Shown here one piece after another: positions 8,888 to 16,887 of a stretch of DNA of 64,000 nucleotides. The stretch is taken from assembly GCA_037447455.1 (NCBI GenBank), contig JBBIGQ010000005.1, positions 62,001 to 126,000 of the forward strand, in the 5' to 3' direction. The DNA is from BPGX01 sp037447455. Its GTDB lineage: Bacteria > Bacteroidota > Bacteroidia > B-17B0 > Aurantibacillaceae. A program made the position numbers and the translations under genes. Below the pieces are notes generated by a model, which saw nothing but the letters and a program-made list of their open reading frames with translations, was not told the origin of the DNA and did not search any database. How positions within the stretch are numbered: the first letter of the stretch is position 1; every line of letters begins with the position of its first letter.

Positions 8888-9307
8888 ATGAAAGTAAAAT
8901 TCAAAAATACAAGCGACCCTATCTCAGATTATCTGACAAGAGTTAGAAATGCCGTAGCAGCAGGTCATAGATTGGTTGAAATCCCTGCTTCAAATGTAAA
9001 AAAACAAATCACAAAAATTTTATTTGAAAACGGCTATATTTTAAACTATAAATTTGAAGAAACGGATAACAAGCAAGGACTTATTAAAATTGCACTGAAA
9101 TATCATCCAACTACAAAAGTTCCTGCTATCAGAGGATTGAGAAGAATTTCAACCCCGGGTTTAAGAAAATACGCCAAATCAGAAAACTTACCAAGAGTAC
9201 TGAACGGATTAGGTATAACCATCATATCTACCTCCAAGGGCATAATGACTGATAAAGAAGCCAGAAAATTAAACATCGGTGGTGAAGTATTATGTTATAT
9301 CTACTAA
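8888..9307 (+). CDS. rpsH: 30S ribosomal protein S8
   Basis: Primary 16S rRNA binder and, in E. coli, translational repressor of the spc operon. The 139-residue product begins with the S8 pattern DPISDYLTRVRNAVAAGH and ends with GIMTDKEARKLNIGGEVLCYIY, typical of S8. The rplF start lies 34 bp downstream. Confidence 0.96.
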   Translation: MKVKFKNTSDPISDYLTRVRNAVAAGHRLVEIPASNVKKQITKILFENGYILNYKFEETDNKQGLIKIALKYHPTTKVPAIRGLRRISTPGLRKYAKSENLPRVLNGLGITIISTSKGIMTDKEARKLNIGGEVLCYIY

Positions 9308-9341
9308 AAAACAATTATTTGAAAAAATAAAAATTAAACGT

Positions 9342-9896
9342 ATGTCAAGAGTAGGCAAATTACCAATAAACATTCCACAAGGTGTAGAAGTAAAATTAAA
9401 CAACAACACTATTACCGTGAAAGGAAAATTAGGGACATTAGTGAAAGAACTACACCCTGAAATAAATGTAAAAATAGATAATAACCAGATTATTGTAGAA
9501 CGTCCAACCGAACAAAAAAGACATAAAGCATTACATGGACTCACACGCGCCCTTATTGCCAATATGGTAAAAGGCGTAAGTGAAGGATTTAAAATTGTTC
9601 AGGAACTCGTAGGGGTAGGGTATAGAGCTACCAACAAAGGACAATTATTAGATCTTTCTTTGGGCTATTCTCACCACGTATACTTTGAACTGCCAGCCGA
9701 AATCAAAGTAACTACCAAACAAGAAAAAGGAGAAAACCCCAAAATTTATCTTGAATCTGCTGATAAAGAACTCTTAGGATTAGTGGCGGCTAAAATCCGC
9801 TCACTCAGAAAACCAGAACCATACAAAGGTAAAGGTATTAAATTTGAAGGCGAAGTGCTAAGAAGAAAAGCCGGAAAATCAGCATCTAAAAAATAA
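9342..9896 (+). CDS. rplF: 50S ribosomal protein L6
   Basis: Large-subunit protein near the GTPase-associated centre. I place the start at the ATG at 9342 (MSRVGKLPINIPQGV), giving 184 residues. The frame is open to 9279, but that would overlap rpsH and add a non-L6 extension. The C-terminal signature IRSLRKPEPYKGKGIKFEGE is present near residues 150-170. Confidence 0.96.
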   Translation: MSRVGKLPINIPQGVEVKLNNNTITVKGKLGTLVKELHPEINVKIDNNQIIVERPTEQKRHKALHGLTRALIANMVKGVSEGFKIVQELVGVGYRATNKGQLLDLSLGYSHHVYFELPAEIKVTTKQEKGENPKIYLESADKELLGLVAAKIRSLRKPEPYKGKGIKFEGEVLRRKAGKSASKK

Positions 9897-9939
9897 TCAC
9901 AGGAATTTCTGAATTAACAAAATAAAAATAATTACTACT

Positions 9940-10299
9940 ATGGCAACATTGAAAAGAGAAGAAAGAAGACAGAGAATCAAATACAGAATCAGAAAAAAAC
10001 TAAAAGGTACTTCCGAAAGGCCACGTTTATGTGTATTCAGAAGTAATAGCCAAATTTATGCTCAAATCATTGATGATACCAGCGGAAAAACATTAGTAAC
10101 AGCATCTTCTATGGAAAAAACACTCAAAGAATTTAAAGGGACAAAAACAGAAAAGTCAGTTGCTGTCGGCAAATTAATTGCCGAAAAAGCAAAACAAAAA
10201 GGCATTCAATCAGTAGTATTTGACAGAAGTGGCTTTCTTTACCATGGTAGAGTAAAAGCACTCGCAGATGCTGCCAGAGAAGGCGGACTCATCTTTTAA
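9940..10299 (+). CDS. rplR: 50S ribosomal protein L18
   Basis: 5S rRNA binding protein. The 119-residue product has RPRLCVFRSNSQIYAQIIDD near residues 28-47 and the terminal pattern SVVFDRSGFLYHGRVKALADAAREGGL, both characteristic of L18. A 43 bp gap separates it from rplF and a 63 bp gap, with a promoter-like element, from rpsE. Confidence 0.96.
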   Translation: MATLKREERRQRIKYRIRKKLKGTSERPRLCVFRSNSQIYAQIIDDTSGKTLVTASSMEKTLKEFKGTKTEKSVAVGKLIAEKAKQKGIQSVVFDRSGFLYHGRVKALADAAREGGLIF

Positions 10300-10323
10300 T
10301 TTCTTTTGTATTCATAAAAAAAA

Positions 10324-10331
10324 TACATTTG
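10324..10331 (+). promoter_or_regulatory. Candidate internal promoter (-7 element) before rpsE
   Basis: TACATTTG, an exact match to the Bacteroidota -7 consensus TAnnTTTG, lies 31 bp upstream of the rpsE ATG in the widest gap of the spc block (63 bp). No TTG is found at the proper 19-20 bp spacing; a TTTTG occurs only about 15 bp upstream. An internal start for rpsE and the genes after it is plausible but unproven. Confidence 0.4.
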
Positions 10332-10362
10332 CACCTTCAAAAAACAAAAAACTACAAAAAAT

Positions 10363-10881
10363 ATGGCAAATTTCAATATCAAAAAAGTAAAATCAACAGA
10401 TTTAGAACTTAAAGACAGATTGGTAGCAGTGAACCGCGTTACAAAAGTTACCAAAGGAGGAAGGCATTTTAGCTTTGCTACTCTGGTAGTAGTAGGCAAT
10501 GAGAATGGAATAGTAGGAATAGGATTAGGAAAAGCCAATGAAGTATCCGAAGCAATAAAAAAAGCCATTGAAGATGCTAAAAAGAACCTTGTAAAAGTAG
10601 CCATCCTCAAAGGAACAATTCCTCACGAACAGGACGGAAAATTTGGAGCATCAAAAGTGTTCTTAAAACCCGCCGCCCCCGGTACCGGAGTAATAGCGGG
10701 AGGTGCTATGCGTGCTGTATTGGAAAGCGTCGGAATAAAAGATGTACTCGCAAAATGCAAAGGATCTTCTAATAATCACAATGTGGTAAAAGCAACAATA
10801 GACGCTTTAATGAAATTAAGAGATCCTTATACAATTGCTCAACAACGTGGTATTAAATTAGATAAAATCTTTAACGGATAA
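10363..10881 (+). CDS. rpsE: 30S ribosomal protein S5
   Basis: Small-subunit protein at the decoding and mRNA entry region. The 172-residue product has the S5 N-terminal double-strand RNA binding-like domain (LVAVNRVTKVTKGGRHFSF, about residues 21-40) and the C-terminal APGTGVIAGGAMRAVLE block near 105-122. Follows rplR after 63 bp and precedes rpmD by 13 bp. Confidence 0.97.
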   Translation: MANFNIKKVKSTDLELKDRLVAVNRVTKVTKGGRHFSFATLVVVGNENGIVGIGLGKANEVSEAIKKAIEDAKKNLVKVAILKGTIPHEQDGKFGASKVFLKPAAPGTGVIAGGAMRAVLESVGIKDVLAKCKGSSNNHNVVKATIDALMKLRDPYTIAQQRGIKLDKIFNG

Positions 10882-10894
10882 TAATATTACAACT

Positions 10895-11077
10895 ATGGCA
10901 AAGGTTAAAATAACATTGGTAAAAAGCACCATTAAAAAATCTGGTAATCAAAAGAAAACAGTGCAAGCATTAGGTTTAAGAAAAATAAACCAAAGCGTAG
11001 AAAAAGAATTAAACCCTGCTATTCAGGGAATGATTAACTCAGTTAAACATCTCATTAAAGTTGAAACCATCGCTTAA
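10895..11077 (+). CDS. rpmD: 50S ribosomal protein L30
   Basis: Small large-subunit protein. The 60-residue product has the L30 pattern KITLVKSTIKKSGNQKKTVQALGLRKINQS in its first half and PAIQGMINSVKHLIKVE near the end. Normal length and the usual place between rpsE and rplO. Confidence 0.94.
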   Translation: MAKVKITLVKSTIKKSGNQKKTVQALGLRKINQSVEKELNPAIQGMINSVKHLIKVETIA

Positions 11078-11108
11078 TTACTTAATCACAACATAAAAAA
11101 AGAAATTT

Positions 11109-11555
11109 ATGAAACTGCATACATTAAAACCAGCAAAAGGATCTGTAAAAAAAGATTATAGAAAAGGTAGAGGAGAAGGTTCCGGTAATGGTGATACAGC
11201 AGGAAGGGGACATAAAGGAAATCAATCCCGCTCCGGATACAAAAGAAAAAGAGGTTTTGAAGGTGGCCAAATGCCCTTACAAAGAAGAATACCAAAATTT
11301 GGATTTAAAAACTTCAACAGAGTGGAATACGTTCCCATTAATTTAGATAAATTGAATACATTAGCAGAAAAACTTAATACTAACGATATTTCCATTGAAG
11401 TACTTGTAAAATCCGGCATTGTTGGAAAAAATGAGAAAGTAAAAATTTTAGCAAAGGGTGAAATTAAAAAAGCCTTGAATGTCTCTGCCCATGCGATTTC
11501 AAAAAAAGCCAAAGAAAGCATTGAAAGAGCAGGAGGAAGTATCACAATAGCATAG
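11109..11555 (+). CDS. rplO: 50S ribosomal protein L15
   Basis: Late assembly protein of the large subunit. The 148-residue product shows the basic Gly-rich N-terminal region (LKPAKGSVKKDYRKGRGEGSGNG, then GHKGNQSRSG) and the FEGGQMPLQRRIPKFGF block near residues 50-67, followed by the C-terminal globular domain with IERAGGSI. Followed 33 bp later by secY. Confidence 0.96.
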   Translation: MKLHTLKPAKGSVKKDYRKGRGEGSGNGDTAGRGHKGNQSRSGYKRKRGFEGGQMPLQRRIPKFGFKNFNRVEYVPINLDKLNTLAEKLNTNDISIEVLVKSGIVGKNEKVKILAKGEIKKALNVSAHAISKKAKESIERAGGSITIA

Positions 11556-11588
11556 AATTCAAAGACACATTAGTAAGTAAAAAACATT

Positions 11589-12917
11589 ATGAAACGAATT
11601 ATTGAAACGATACAAAATATCTGGAAAATAGAAGAACTGCGAAACCGAATAATGGTAACTTTACTTTTTGTGGCGGTTTATCGCTTAGGTTCTTATATTG
11701 TTTTGCCAGGTGTTAACTCTGTGGCTCTTAATGAGTTCAGAGACGCCAATGCTCAAAGTGGCATCATTGGCTTAATTAACATCTTTGCGGGTGGAGCATT
11801 TTCCAGAGCATCTGTATTTGGACTTGGTATAATGCCATACATCACTGCTTCTATCATTATTCAACTCTTAGGAATGGCTATTCCCTATTTCCAGAAATTA
11901 CAACGCGAAGGCGAAAGCGGCCGAAAAAAATTAAATCAATACACACGGCTTTTAACAATAGCAGTTACCGCAGTGCAGGCACCAGGTTATCTGGCCTCAC
12001 AAGTATATACAGTGCCCGGAGCAGTAACCAATCCATCTACTTTATGGTGGCTTCAATCTATTGTTGTTCTGGTAACAGGAACTATGTTTGTCATGTGGCT
12101 TGGTGAAAGAATCACAGACAGAGGCATTGGTAATGGTATATCCTTAATCATCATGGTCGGAATTATTTCACGTCTCCCATTTTCAATTATTGCTGAATTT
12201 GGTTCAAGATTAGAAAGTCAAGGTGGAGGATTAATTATATTCTTATTAGAAGTGGTATTTTTATTGCTGGTAATTATGGGAAGTATTTTACTAGTGCAAG
12301 GCACAAGAAGAATACCCGTACAGTTTGCAAAAAAAATCATAGGCAATAAACAATATGGTGGCGTTAGACAATATATCCCTTTAAAAGTCAATACAGCAGG
12401 TGTGATGCCAATTATTTTTGCACAAGCCATTATGTTTATTCCCGCGGCTGTTGTAGGTTATACTCAAGGAAGTGGAGGTGTTTTTACAGAAAGATACGGG
12501 TTTTGGTATAATTTTATCTTTGGCTTATTGATTGTTTTATTTACCTATTTTTACACGGCCATCATGGTGAATCCAACACAATTGGCCGATGATTTAAAAA
12601 GAAATGGAGGATTTATACCCGGTATTAAGCCCGGTAAAAAAACGGCTGAATTTATTGATCAGGTCATGTCACGTATTACTTTACCAGGTGCTATTTTTCT
12701 GTCTATTGTGGCCATTTTACCATCCATTGCCATTCAATTTGGTATTAACAGTGCTTTTGCTGACTTTTATGGTGGCACATCTCTATTGATTTTAGTGGGT
12801 GTTATTTTAGATACTTTGCAACAAATAGAAACCTATTTACTGAACAGACATTACGAAGGATTAATGAAATCCGGAAGAATAAAAGGAAGAGGAACATCCA
12901 TGATGCAACAAGCGTAA
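11589..12917 (+). CDS. secY: Preprotein translocase subunit SecY
   Basis: Channel-forming subunit of the Sec translocase in the inner membrane. The 442-residue product has about ten hydrophobic segments and SecY landmarks: YRLGSYIVLPGVN in the first helix region, GIMPYITASIIIQLL in TM2, GERITDRGIGNGISLII in TM4-5, and VMSRITLPGAIFLSI near residues 355-370. Lies after rplO in the standard spc order. Many Bacteroidota carry map next to secY; here infA follows after only 7 bp, so map is absent from this site. Confidence 0.97.
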   Translation: MKRIIETIQNIWKIEELRNRIMVTLLFVAVYRLGSYIVLPGVNSVALNEFRDANAQSGIIGLINIFAGGAFSRASVFGLGIMPYITASIIIQLLGMAIPYFQKLQREGESGRKKLNQYTRLLTIAVTAVQAPGYLASQVYTVPGAVTNPSTLWWLQSIVVLVTGTMFVMWLGERITDRGIGNGISLIIMVGIISRLPFSIIAEFGSRLESQGGGLIIFLLEVVFLLLVIMGSILLVQGTRRIPVQFAKKIIGNKQYGGVRQYIPLKVNTAGVMPIIFAQAIMFIPAAVVGYTQGSGGVFTERYGFWYNFIFGLLIVLFTYFYTAIMVNPTQLADDLKRNGGFIPGIKPGKKTAEFIDQVMSRITLPGAIFLSIVAILPSIAIQFGINSAFADFYGGTSLLILVGVILDTLQQIETYLLNRHYEGLMKSGRIKGRGTSMMQQA

Positions 12918-12924
12918 TAAGGAT

Positions 12925-13146
12925 ATGGGTAAACAATCTAATATAGAAGTTGACGGAACAGTGATTGAAGCATTGAGTAATGCGATGTTCCGTGTTGAAC
13001 TAGAAAACGGACATATTGTTACCGCTCATGTTTCCGGAAAAATGAGAATGAACTATATTCGCATTTTGCCCGGAGATAAAGTTAAATTGGAAATGAGCCC
13101 ATACGATCTTTCCAAGGGACGTATCGTATCAAGATATAAATCTTAA
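12925..13146 (+). CDS. infA: Translation initiation factor IF-1
   Basis: OB-fold factor that occupies the ribosomal A site during initiation. The 73-residue product has the family length and the patterns IEVDGTVIEALSNAMFRVELENGH and GKMRMNYIRILPGDKVKLEMSPYDLSKGRI. Seven bp after secY and 36 bp before rpmJ, the usual arrangement. Confidence 0.97.
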   Translation: MGKQSNIEVDGTVIEALSNAMFRVELENGHIVTAHVSGKMRMNYIRILPGDKVKLEMSPYDLSKGRIVSRYKS

Positions 13147-13182
13147 ATCTATCTTTACTACTAACAGAATAAACAAAAAACT

Positions 13183-13299
13183 ATGAAAGTAAGAGTATCT
13201 ATTAAAAAAAGAAGTGCGGACTGCAAATTAGTACGCAGAAAAGGCAGATTATACGTTATCAATAAAAAAAATCCAAAATTTAAACAAAGACAAAAATAA
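13183..13299 (+). CDS. rpmJ: 50S ribosomal protein L36, zinc-free type
   Basis: A 38-codon gene read directly from the sequence: ATG at 13183, TAA at 13297-13299. The product begins MKVRVSIKKRSADCKLVRRK and ends NPKFKQRQK, clearly L36. Of the Cys/His zinc ligands of the C-plus form only one Cys remains, so this is the zinc-independent type. It lies between infA and rpsM, as expected. Confidence 0.94.
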   Translation: MKVRVSIKKRSADCKLVRRKGRLYVINKKNPKFKQRQK

Positions 13300-13305
13300 T
13301 TTTTG

Positions 13306-13313
13306 TATCTTTG
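13306..13313 (+). promoter_or_regulatory. Candidate internal promoter (-7 element) before rpsM
   Basis: TATCTTTG, an exact TAnnTTTG match, lies 7 bp past the rpmJ stop and 39 bp before the rpsM ATG. It could let the alpha operon be transcribed separately from spc. No TTG is found at 19-20 bp upstream, so the support is the -7 element and its position only. Confidence 0.4.
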
Positions 13314-13352
13314 CTGCCCCAATTTTTTAACATCAATCAAAAACAATAATAC

Positions 13353-13730
13353 ATGGCTCGTATAGCAGGAATAGAACTACCAAAAAACAAAAGAGGATTT
13401 GTAGCATTGACCTATATTTATGGTATAGGAAAAAGCTCTACTGAAAAAATCCTAAAAGATGCAGGCGTAGATCCTTTCAAAAAAGTAAGCGAATGGTCTG
13501 ATGAAGAGCAGGCAAAAATCAGACAAATCATCAACAACGAATATAAGGTTGAAGGACAATTACGTTCTGAAGTACAACTTAATATCAAACGCTTGGTGGA
13601 TATTAATTGTTACAGAGGGATGAGACACAAAAAAGGTCTGCCTGTAAGAGGCCAAAGAACGCGTACCAATTCAAGAACAAGAAAAGGAAAGAGAAAAACT
13701 ATCGCTAACAAAAAAATGGCAACTAAATAA
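13353..13730 (+). CDS. rpsM: 30S ribosomal protein S13
   Basis: Head protein contacting the P-site tRNA. The 125-residue product starts MARIAGIELPKNKRGFVALTYIYGIG and has the C-terminal RGMRHKKGLPVRGQRTRTNSRTRKG signature near residues 89-113. First gene of the alpha block; a promoter-like element precedes it. Confidence 0.97.
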   Translation: MARIAGIELPKNKRGFVALTYIYGIGKSSTEKILKDAGVDPFKKVSEWSDEEQAKIRQIINNEYKVEGQLRSEVQLNIKRLVDINCYRGMRHKKGLPVRGQRTRTNSRTRKGKRKTIANKKMATK

Positions 13731-13749
13731 TTTTTAAATAATTTTTACT

Positions 13750-14163
13750 ATGGCAAAACAACAAAGTTCTACTACACTATCTGCAAAAGCTGCTGCGAAA
13801 AAAAGAAATGTTAAAGTGGATGCAGCGGGAGAAGTACACATCAACGCCACGTTTAATAATATCATTGTTACATTTACAAATGTAAACGGACAACCCGTTT
13901 CATGGTCCTCAGCAGGTAAGATGGGGTTTAGAGGTTCTAAAAAGAACACGCCTTATGCCGGACAAATGGCTGCGCAAGATGCTGTCAAAGTAGCTCATGA
14001 TGCAGGAGTTCGTAAAGTTAAAGTATATGTGAAAGGTCCTGGGGCAGGTAGAGAAGCGGCTATTCGTACTATTGCTGCTGCCGGAATTGAAGTAACAGAA
14101 ATTGTGGATGTAACCCCAATTCCTCATAACGGTTGCCGACCACCTAAACAAAGAAGAGTTTAA
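13750..14163 (+). CDS. rpsK: 30S ribosomal protein S11
   Basis: Platform protein of the small subunit. The 137-residue product shows VHINATFNNIIVTFTNVNG near residues 28-46, KMGFRGSKKNTPYAGQMAA around 55-75 and the strongly conserved end VDVTPIPHNGCRPPKQRRV. Between rpsM and rpsD, with gaps of 19 and 35 bp. Confidence 0.97.
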   Translation: MAKQQSSTTLSAKAAAKKRNVKVDAAGEVHINATFNNIIVTFTNVNGQPVSWSSAGKMGFRGSKKNTPYAGQMAAQDAVKVAHDAGVRKVKVYVKGPGAGREAAIRTIAAAGIEVTEIVDVTPIPHNGCRPPKQRRV

Positions 14164-14198
14164 CCTTTTTATATAAACATTTTAATATCCTTAAAATT

Positions 14199-14804
14199 AT
14201 GGCAAGATACATAGGTCCAAAGTCAAAAATAGCAAGAAAATTCAGAGAGCCCATTTTTGGCCCTGACAAAGCATTGGAAAGAAAAAATTATCCTCCGGGA
14301 CAACATGGATTGGCTAAAAAAAGAGCAAAAGTATCTGAATATGGCACTCAGCTCATGGAAAAGCAAAAGATGAAATACATTTATGGCTTGTTGGAAAGAC
14401 AATTTAAAAACCTTTTCCTGAAAGCATCGCATTTACCGGGAATTACAGGCGATAATTTATTGAAACTATTAGAATCCAGATTGGATAATGTAGTTTACAG
14501 AATGGGTTTAGCTCCTACACGCGCTGCGGCACGTCAATTAGTAGCACACAAGCATATTACTGTAAACGGTAAATTAGTGAACATACCTTCTTATATCTTA
14601 AAACCAGGCGATAATATCGGCGTGCGGGAAAAATCCAAAACACTGGATGGGATTGTTAATACTCTTGCTACCCATTTTTCTAATTATCCATGGATTTCTT
14701 TTGACAGACAAACCATGACCGGAACATTTATCAATCGTCCTGAACGGAATCAAATTCCTGAGAATATTAAAGAACAATTGGTTGTTGAATTATACTCTAA
14801 GTAA
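14199..14804 (+). CDS. rpsD: 30S ribosomal protein S4
   Basis: Primary 16S rRNA binding protein. The 201-residue product begins MARYIGPKSKIARKF, has KNYPPGQHG near residues 30-38 and an S4 RNA-binding domain around 92-155 (LESRLDNVVYRMG, then ARQLVAHKHITVNGK). Instead of being followed by rpoA it is followed after 9 bp by a DUF5618 gene. Confidence 0.97.
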   Translation: MARYIGPKSKIARKFREPIFGPDKALERKNYPPGQHGLAKKRAKVSEYGTQLMEKQKMKYIYGLLERQFKNLFLKASHLPGITGDNLLKLLESRLDNVVYRMGLAPTRAAARQLVAHKHITVNGKLVNIPSYILKPGDNIGVREKSKTLDGIVNTLATHFSNYPWISFDRQTMTGTFINRPERNQIPENIKEQLVVELYSK

Positions 14805-14813
14805 GAATTTTTA

Positions 14814-15230
14814 ATGAAAAACAAGATAAAACATATAGAAGAAATTCCTTATACGTACATCCAGAATGCAAAGGATATTTTAAAAACAAAAGCGCAAAAA
14901 AAAGGGAAATTCTATTCTGTGCCTAAATATGTAAAAATGGCTGGTGATACAGCATGGAAAGGAGTATTGTTAGCATTAGATATCTGGATGGAAAAAGAAG
15001 GGGTAAAACTTAAAAAAGAACAAAGAAAGTCAGTGAAGTATTATCAGGAGTTTTTAGCGGACAAAAACTATAAATTACTGAACCTTTTTAATTCAGGATA
15101 CAATTACATGCATCTTTTAATGAGCTACGATGGTGATTTATTAGTAGATACCTCCAAAAAAGGCATTGAACTGGCCGAAGAAATACTCCAATCCATTCAA
15201 CGTTATATGCCTGAATTAAAAGAAAATTAG
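14814..15230 (+). CDS. DUF5618 family protein inserted in the alpha operon
   Basis: A 138-residue protein of unknown function. I recognise the DUF5618 pattern: an N-terminal helix with NAKDILKTKA, then KYVKMAGDTAWKGVLLALD near residues 40-58, KSVKYYQEFLADKNYKLLN near 72-90 and GYNYMHLLMSYDG near 94-106. The predicted all-helical build, with a Trp/Leu-rich second helix, resembles HEPN-like four-helix proteins, but the HEPN Rx4-6H motif is not visible; that link is inference. It lies 9 bp after rpsD and 71 bp before rpoA on the same strand, so it is probably cotranscribed with them. This place is normally held by ribosomal genes only. Confidence 0.8.
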   Translation: MKNKIKHIEEIPYTYIQNAKDILKTKAQKKGKFYSVPKYVKMAGDTAWKGVLLALDIWMEKEGVKLKKEQRKSVKYYQEFLADKNYKLLNLFNSGYNYMHLLMSYDGDLLVDTSKKGIELAEEILQSIQRYMPELKEN

Positions 15231-15301
15231 AGGGTATCCTATTCAAACAATGATAAAATAAACCATAATCATTAACCTAAAAATTTAAAGTCCAAACAAA
15301 T

Positions 15302-16297
15302 ATGTCAATATTAAATTTCGTCAAACCGGACAAAGTTATAATGCTACAAAGTACGGAAACAATCGGACAATTTGAATTTCGTCCATTAGAACCCGGCTTT
15401 GGTATTACAATAGGCAATTCAATTCGTCGTATTTTGCTTTCTTCATTAGAAGGAAATGTTATTACATCTGTAAGAATAGAGGGTGTGTCTCATGAATTTT
15501 CCACTATAAAAGGTGTTGTAGAAGATGTTACAGAAATTATTCTTAACCTAAAAAAAGTTCGATTTAAACAGCAAATTAAAGGCGAAAATTTTGAAAGAGT
15601 AATGGTAAATTTTTCAGGTGCTTCTAAATTTACAGCCGGTGATTTAAATAAATTTTTAAGTAGTTTTGAAGTTTTAAATCCGGACTTAGTAATTTTTAAT
15701 TGTGAACCAAGCGTGAAAATTAAAATGGAATTGACTGTTGAAAGAGGAAGAGGATATGTGCCTTCAGAAGAAAATAAAAAATCTGATGTGCCGGCTGGAA
15801 CTATTTTTGTAGATGCTATTTATACCCCTATTAAACATGTGAAGTATTCTGTGGAAAACTATCGTATTGAGCAAAAAACAGATTATGAAAAATTAAACAT
15901 TGAAATTACTACAGACGGCTCTATTCATCCTAAAGAAGCGCTAAAAGAAGCCGCTAAAATATTGATTTATCACTTCATGCTATTCTCTGACGAGAAAATG
16001 ACCTTTGAAGAAGATGTTAGAAAAGAGGCACCAGCCACCGACGAAAAAGATGCTCAAATGCGTCAATTACTTAAAACGAAGCTGTTAGATTTAGACCTTT
16101 CTGTAAGAGCGCTGAATTGCCTCAAATCGGCTGATGTTGAAATCTTGGGCGAATTAGTTTCTTTTAACAAAGCCGACTTGTTAAAATTTAGAAACTTTGG
16201 AAAAAAATCATTGGCTGAATTAGAAGAACTTTTGGCTTCCAAAGGACTTCAGTTTGGCATGAATGTTTCAAAATATCTGGATAATTCTAAAAAATAA
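15302..16297 (+). CDS. rpoA: DNA-directed RNA polymerase subunit alpha
   Basis: Scaffold subunit of RNA polymerase. The 331-residue product has the N-terminal dimerisation domain with LEPGFGITIGNSIRRILLSSLEG near residues 30-53 and the C-terminal alpha-CTD with LDLSVRALNCLKSADVEILGELV near 261-283 and FGKKSLAELEELL near 299-311. The linker near 225-250 is acidic. Follows the DUF5618 gene and precedes rplQ by 15 bp. Confidence 0.98.
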   Translation: MSILNFVKPDKVIMLQSTETIGQFEFRPLEPGFGITIGNSIRRILLSSLEGNVITSVRIEGVSHEFSTIKGVVEDVTEIILNLKKVRFKQQIKGENFERVMVNFSGASKFTAGDLNKFLSSFEVLNPDLVIFNCEPSVKIKMELTVERGRGYVPSEENKKSDVPAGTIFVDAIYTPIKHVKYSVENYRIEQKTDYEKLNIEITTDGSIHPKEALKEAAKILIYHFMLFSDEKMTFEEDVRKEAPATDEKDAQMRQLLKTKLLDLDLSVRALNCLKSADVEILGELVSFNKADLLKFRNFGKKSLAELEELLASKGLQFGMNVSKYLDNSKK

Positions 16298-16312
16298 TTA
16301 AATCAAACTTTT

Positions 16313-16834
16313 ATGAGACACGGCGATAAAATAAATAACCTGAGCAGAACATCTGCACACAGAAAATCCTTATTGGCTAATTTAGCTACAGAACTGTTTA
16401 TTCATAAAAGAATTTTTACGACTGTAGCAAAGGCAAAAGCATTGCGCGTATATGTTGAGCCGCTTATTACCCGTTCAAAAGAAGATACTATGCACAATAG
16501 AAGAATGGTTTTTTCTTATTTAAAGAACAAAGAAGGGGTAAAAGCTCTCTTTGATGAAGTGAGAGAAAAAATAGCAAATAGAAATGGTGGCTATACACGT
16601 ATTATCAAGATTGGTCATAGAAAAGGAGACGCAGCTGAAATGGCCATGATTGAACTTGTAGATTTTAATGATTTATACACTAATAACAAATCTGCTAAAA
16701 CTGCTAAAAAATCTAAAACTCGTAGAGCTGGTTCAAAAACTAAATCTAAATCCAATGAAAGTGCAGTTAGTCCCGAGACACCTCAAAATAATTCGGATGC
16801 TACCGATTCTGAAACAACTACGGGCAATGAATAA
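16313..16834 (+). CDS. rplQ: 50S ribosomal protein L17 with C-terminal extension
   Basis: Large-subunit protein near the exit site. Residues 1-120 are standard L17 (MRHGDKINNLSRTSAHRKSLLANLATELF at the start; NGGYTRIIKIGHRKGDAAEMAMIELVD near 90-118). The last roughly 50 residues are a low-complexity tail, first Lys/Ser/Thr-rich and then acidic, which accounts for the 173-residue length; such tails are common in Bacteroidota L17. Last gene of the cluster, followed by a terminator 22 bp downstream. Confidence 0.95.
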   Translation: MRHGDKINNLSRTSAHRKSLLANLATELFIHKRIFTTVAKAKALRVYVEPLITRSKEDTMHNRRMVFSYLKNKEGVKALFDEVREKIANRNGGYTRIIKIGHRKGDAAEMAMIELVDFNDLYTNNKSAKTAKKSKTRRAGSKTKSKSNESAVSPETPQNNSDATDSETTTGNE

Positions 16835-16856
16835 AAGTTTAATCTTTTAATCAAAT

Positions 16857-16886
16857 AAAAAAGCCCTTCAGATGAAGGGCTTTTTT
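16857..16886. terminator. Bidirectional intrinsic terminator between rplQ and folD
   Basis: A perfect 13-bp stem (AAAAAAGCCCTTC, loop AGAT, GAAGGGCTTTTTT). It has an A tract on one arm and a T tract on the other, so it can end transcription from rplQ (+) and from folD (-), which converge on it. Confidence 0.93.
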
Positions 16887-16887
16887 A

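Noticed and set aside
12918..12924. Missing map or adk gene between secY and infA
   Set aside because: The gap is only 7 bp; there is no remnant, simply a gene order without these genes.
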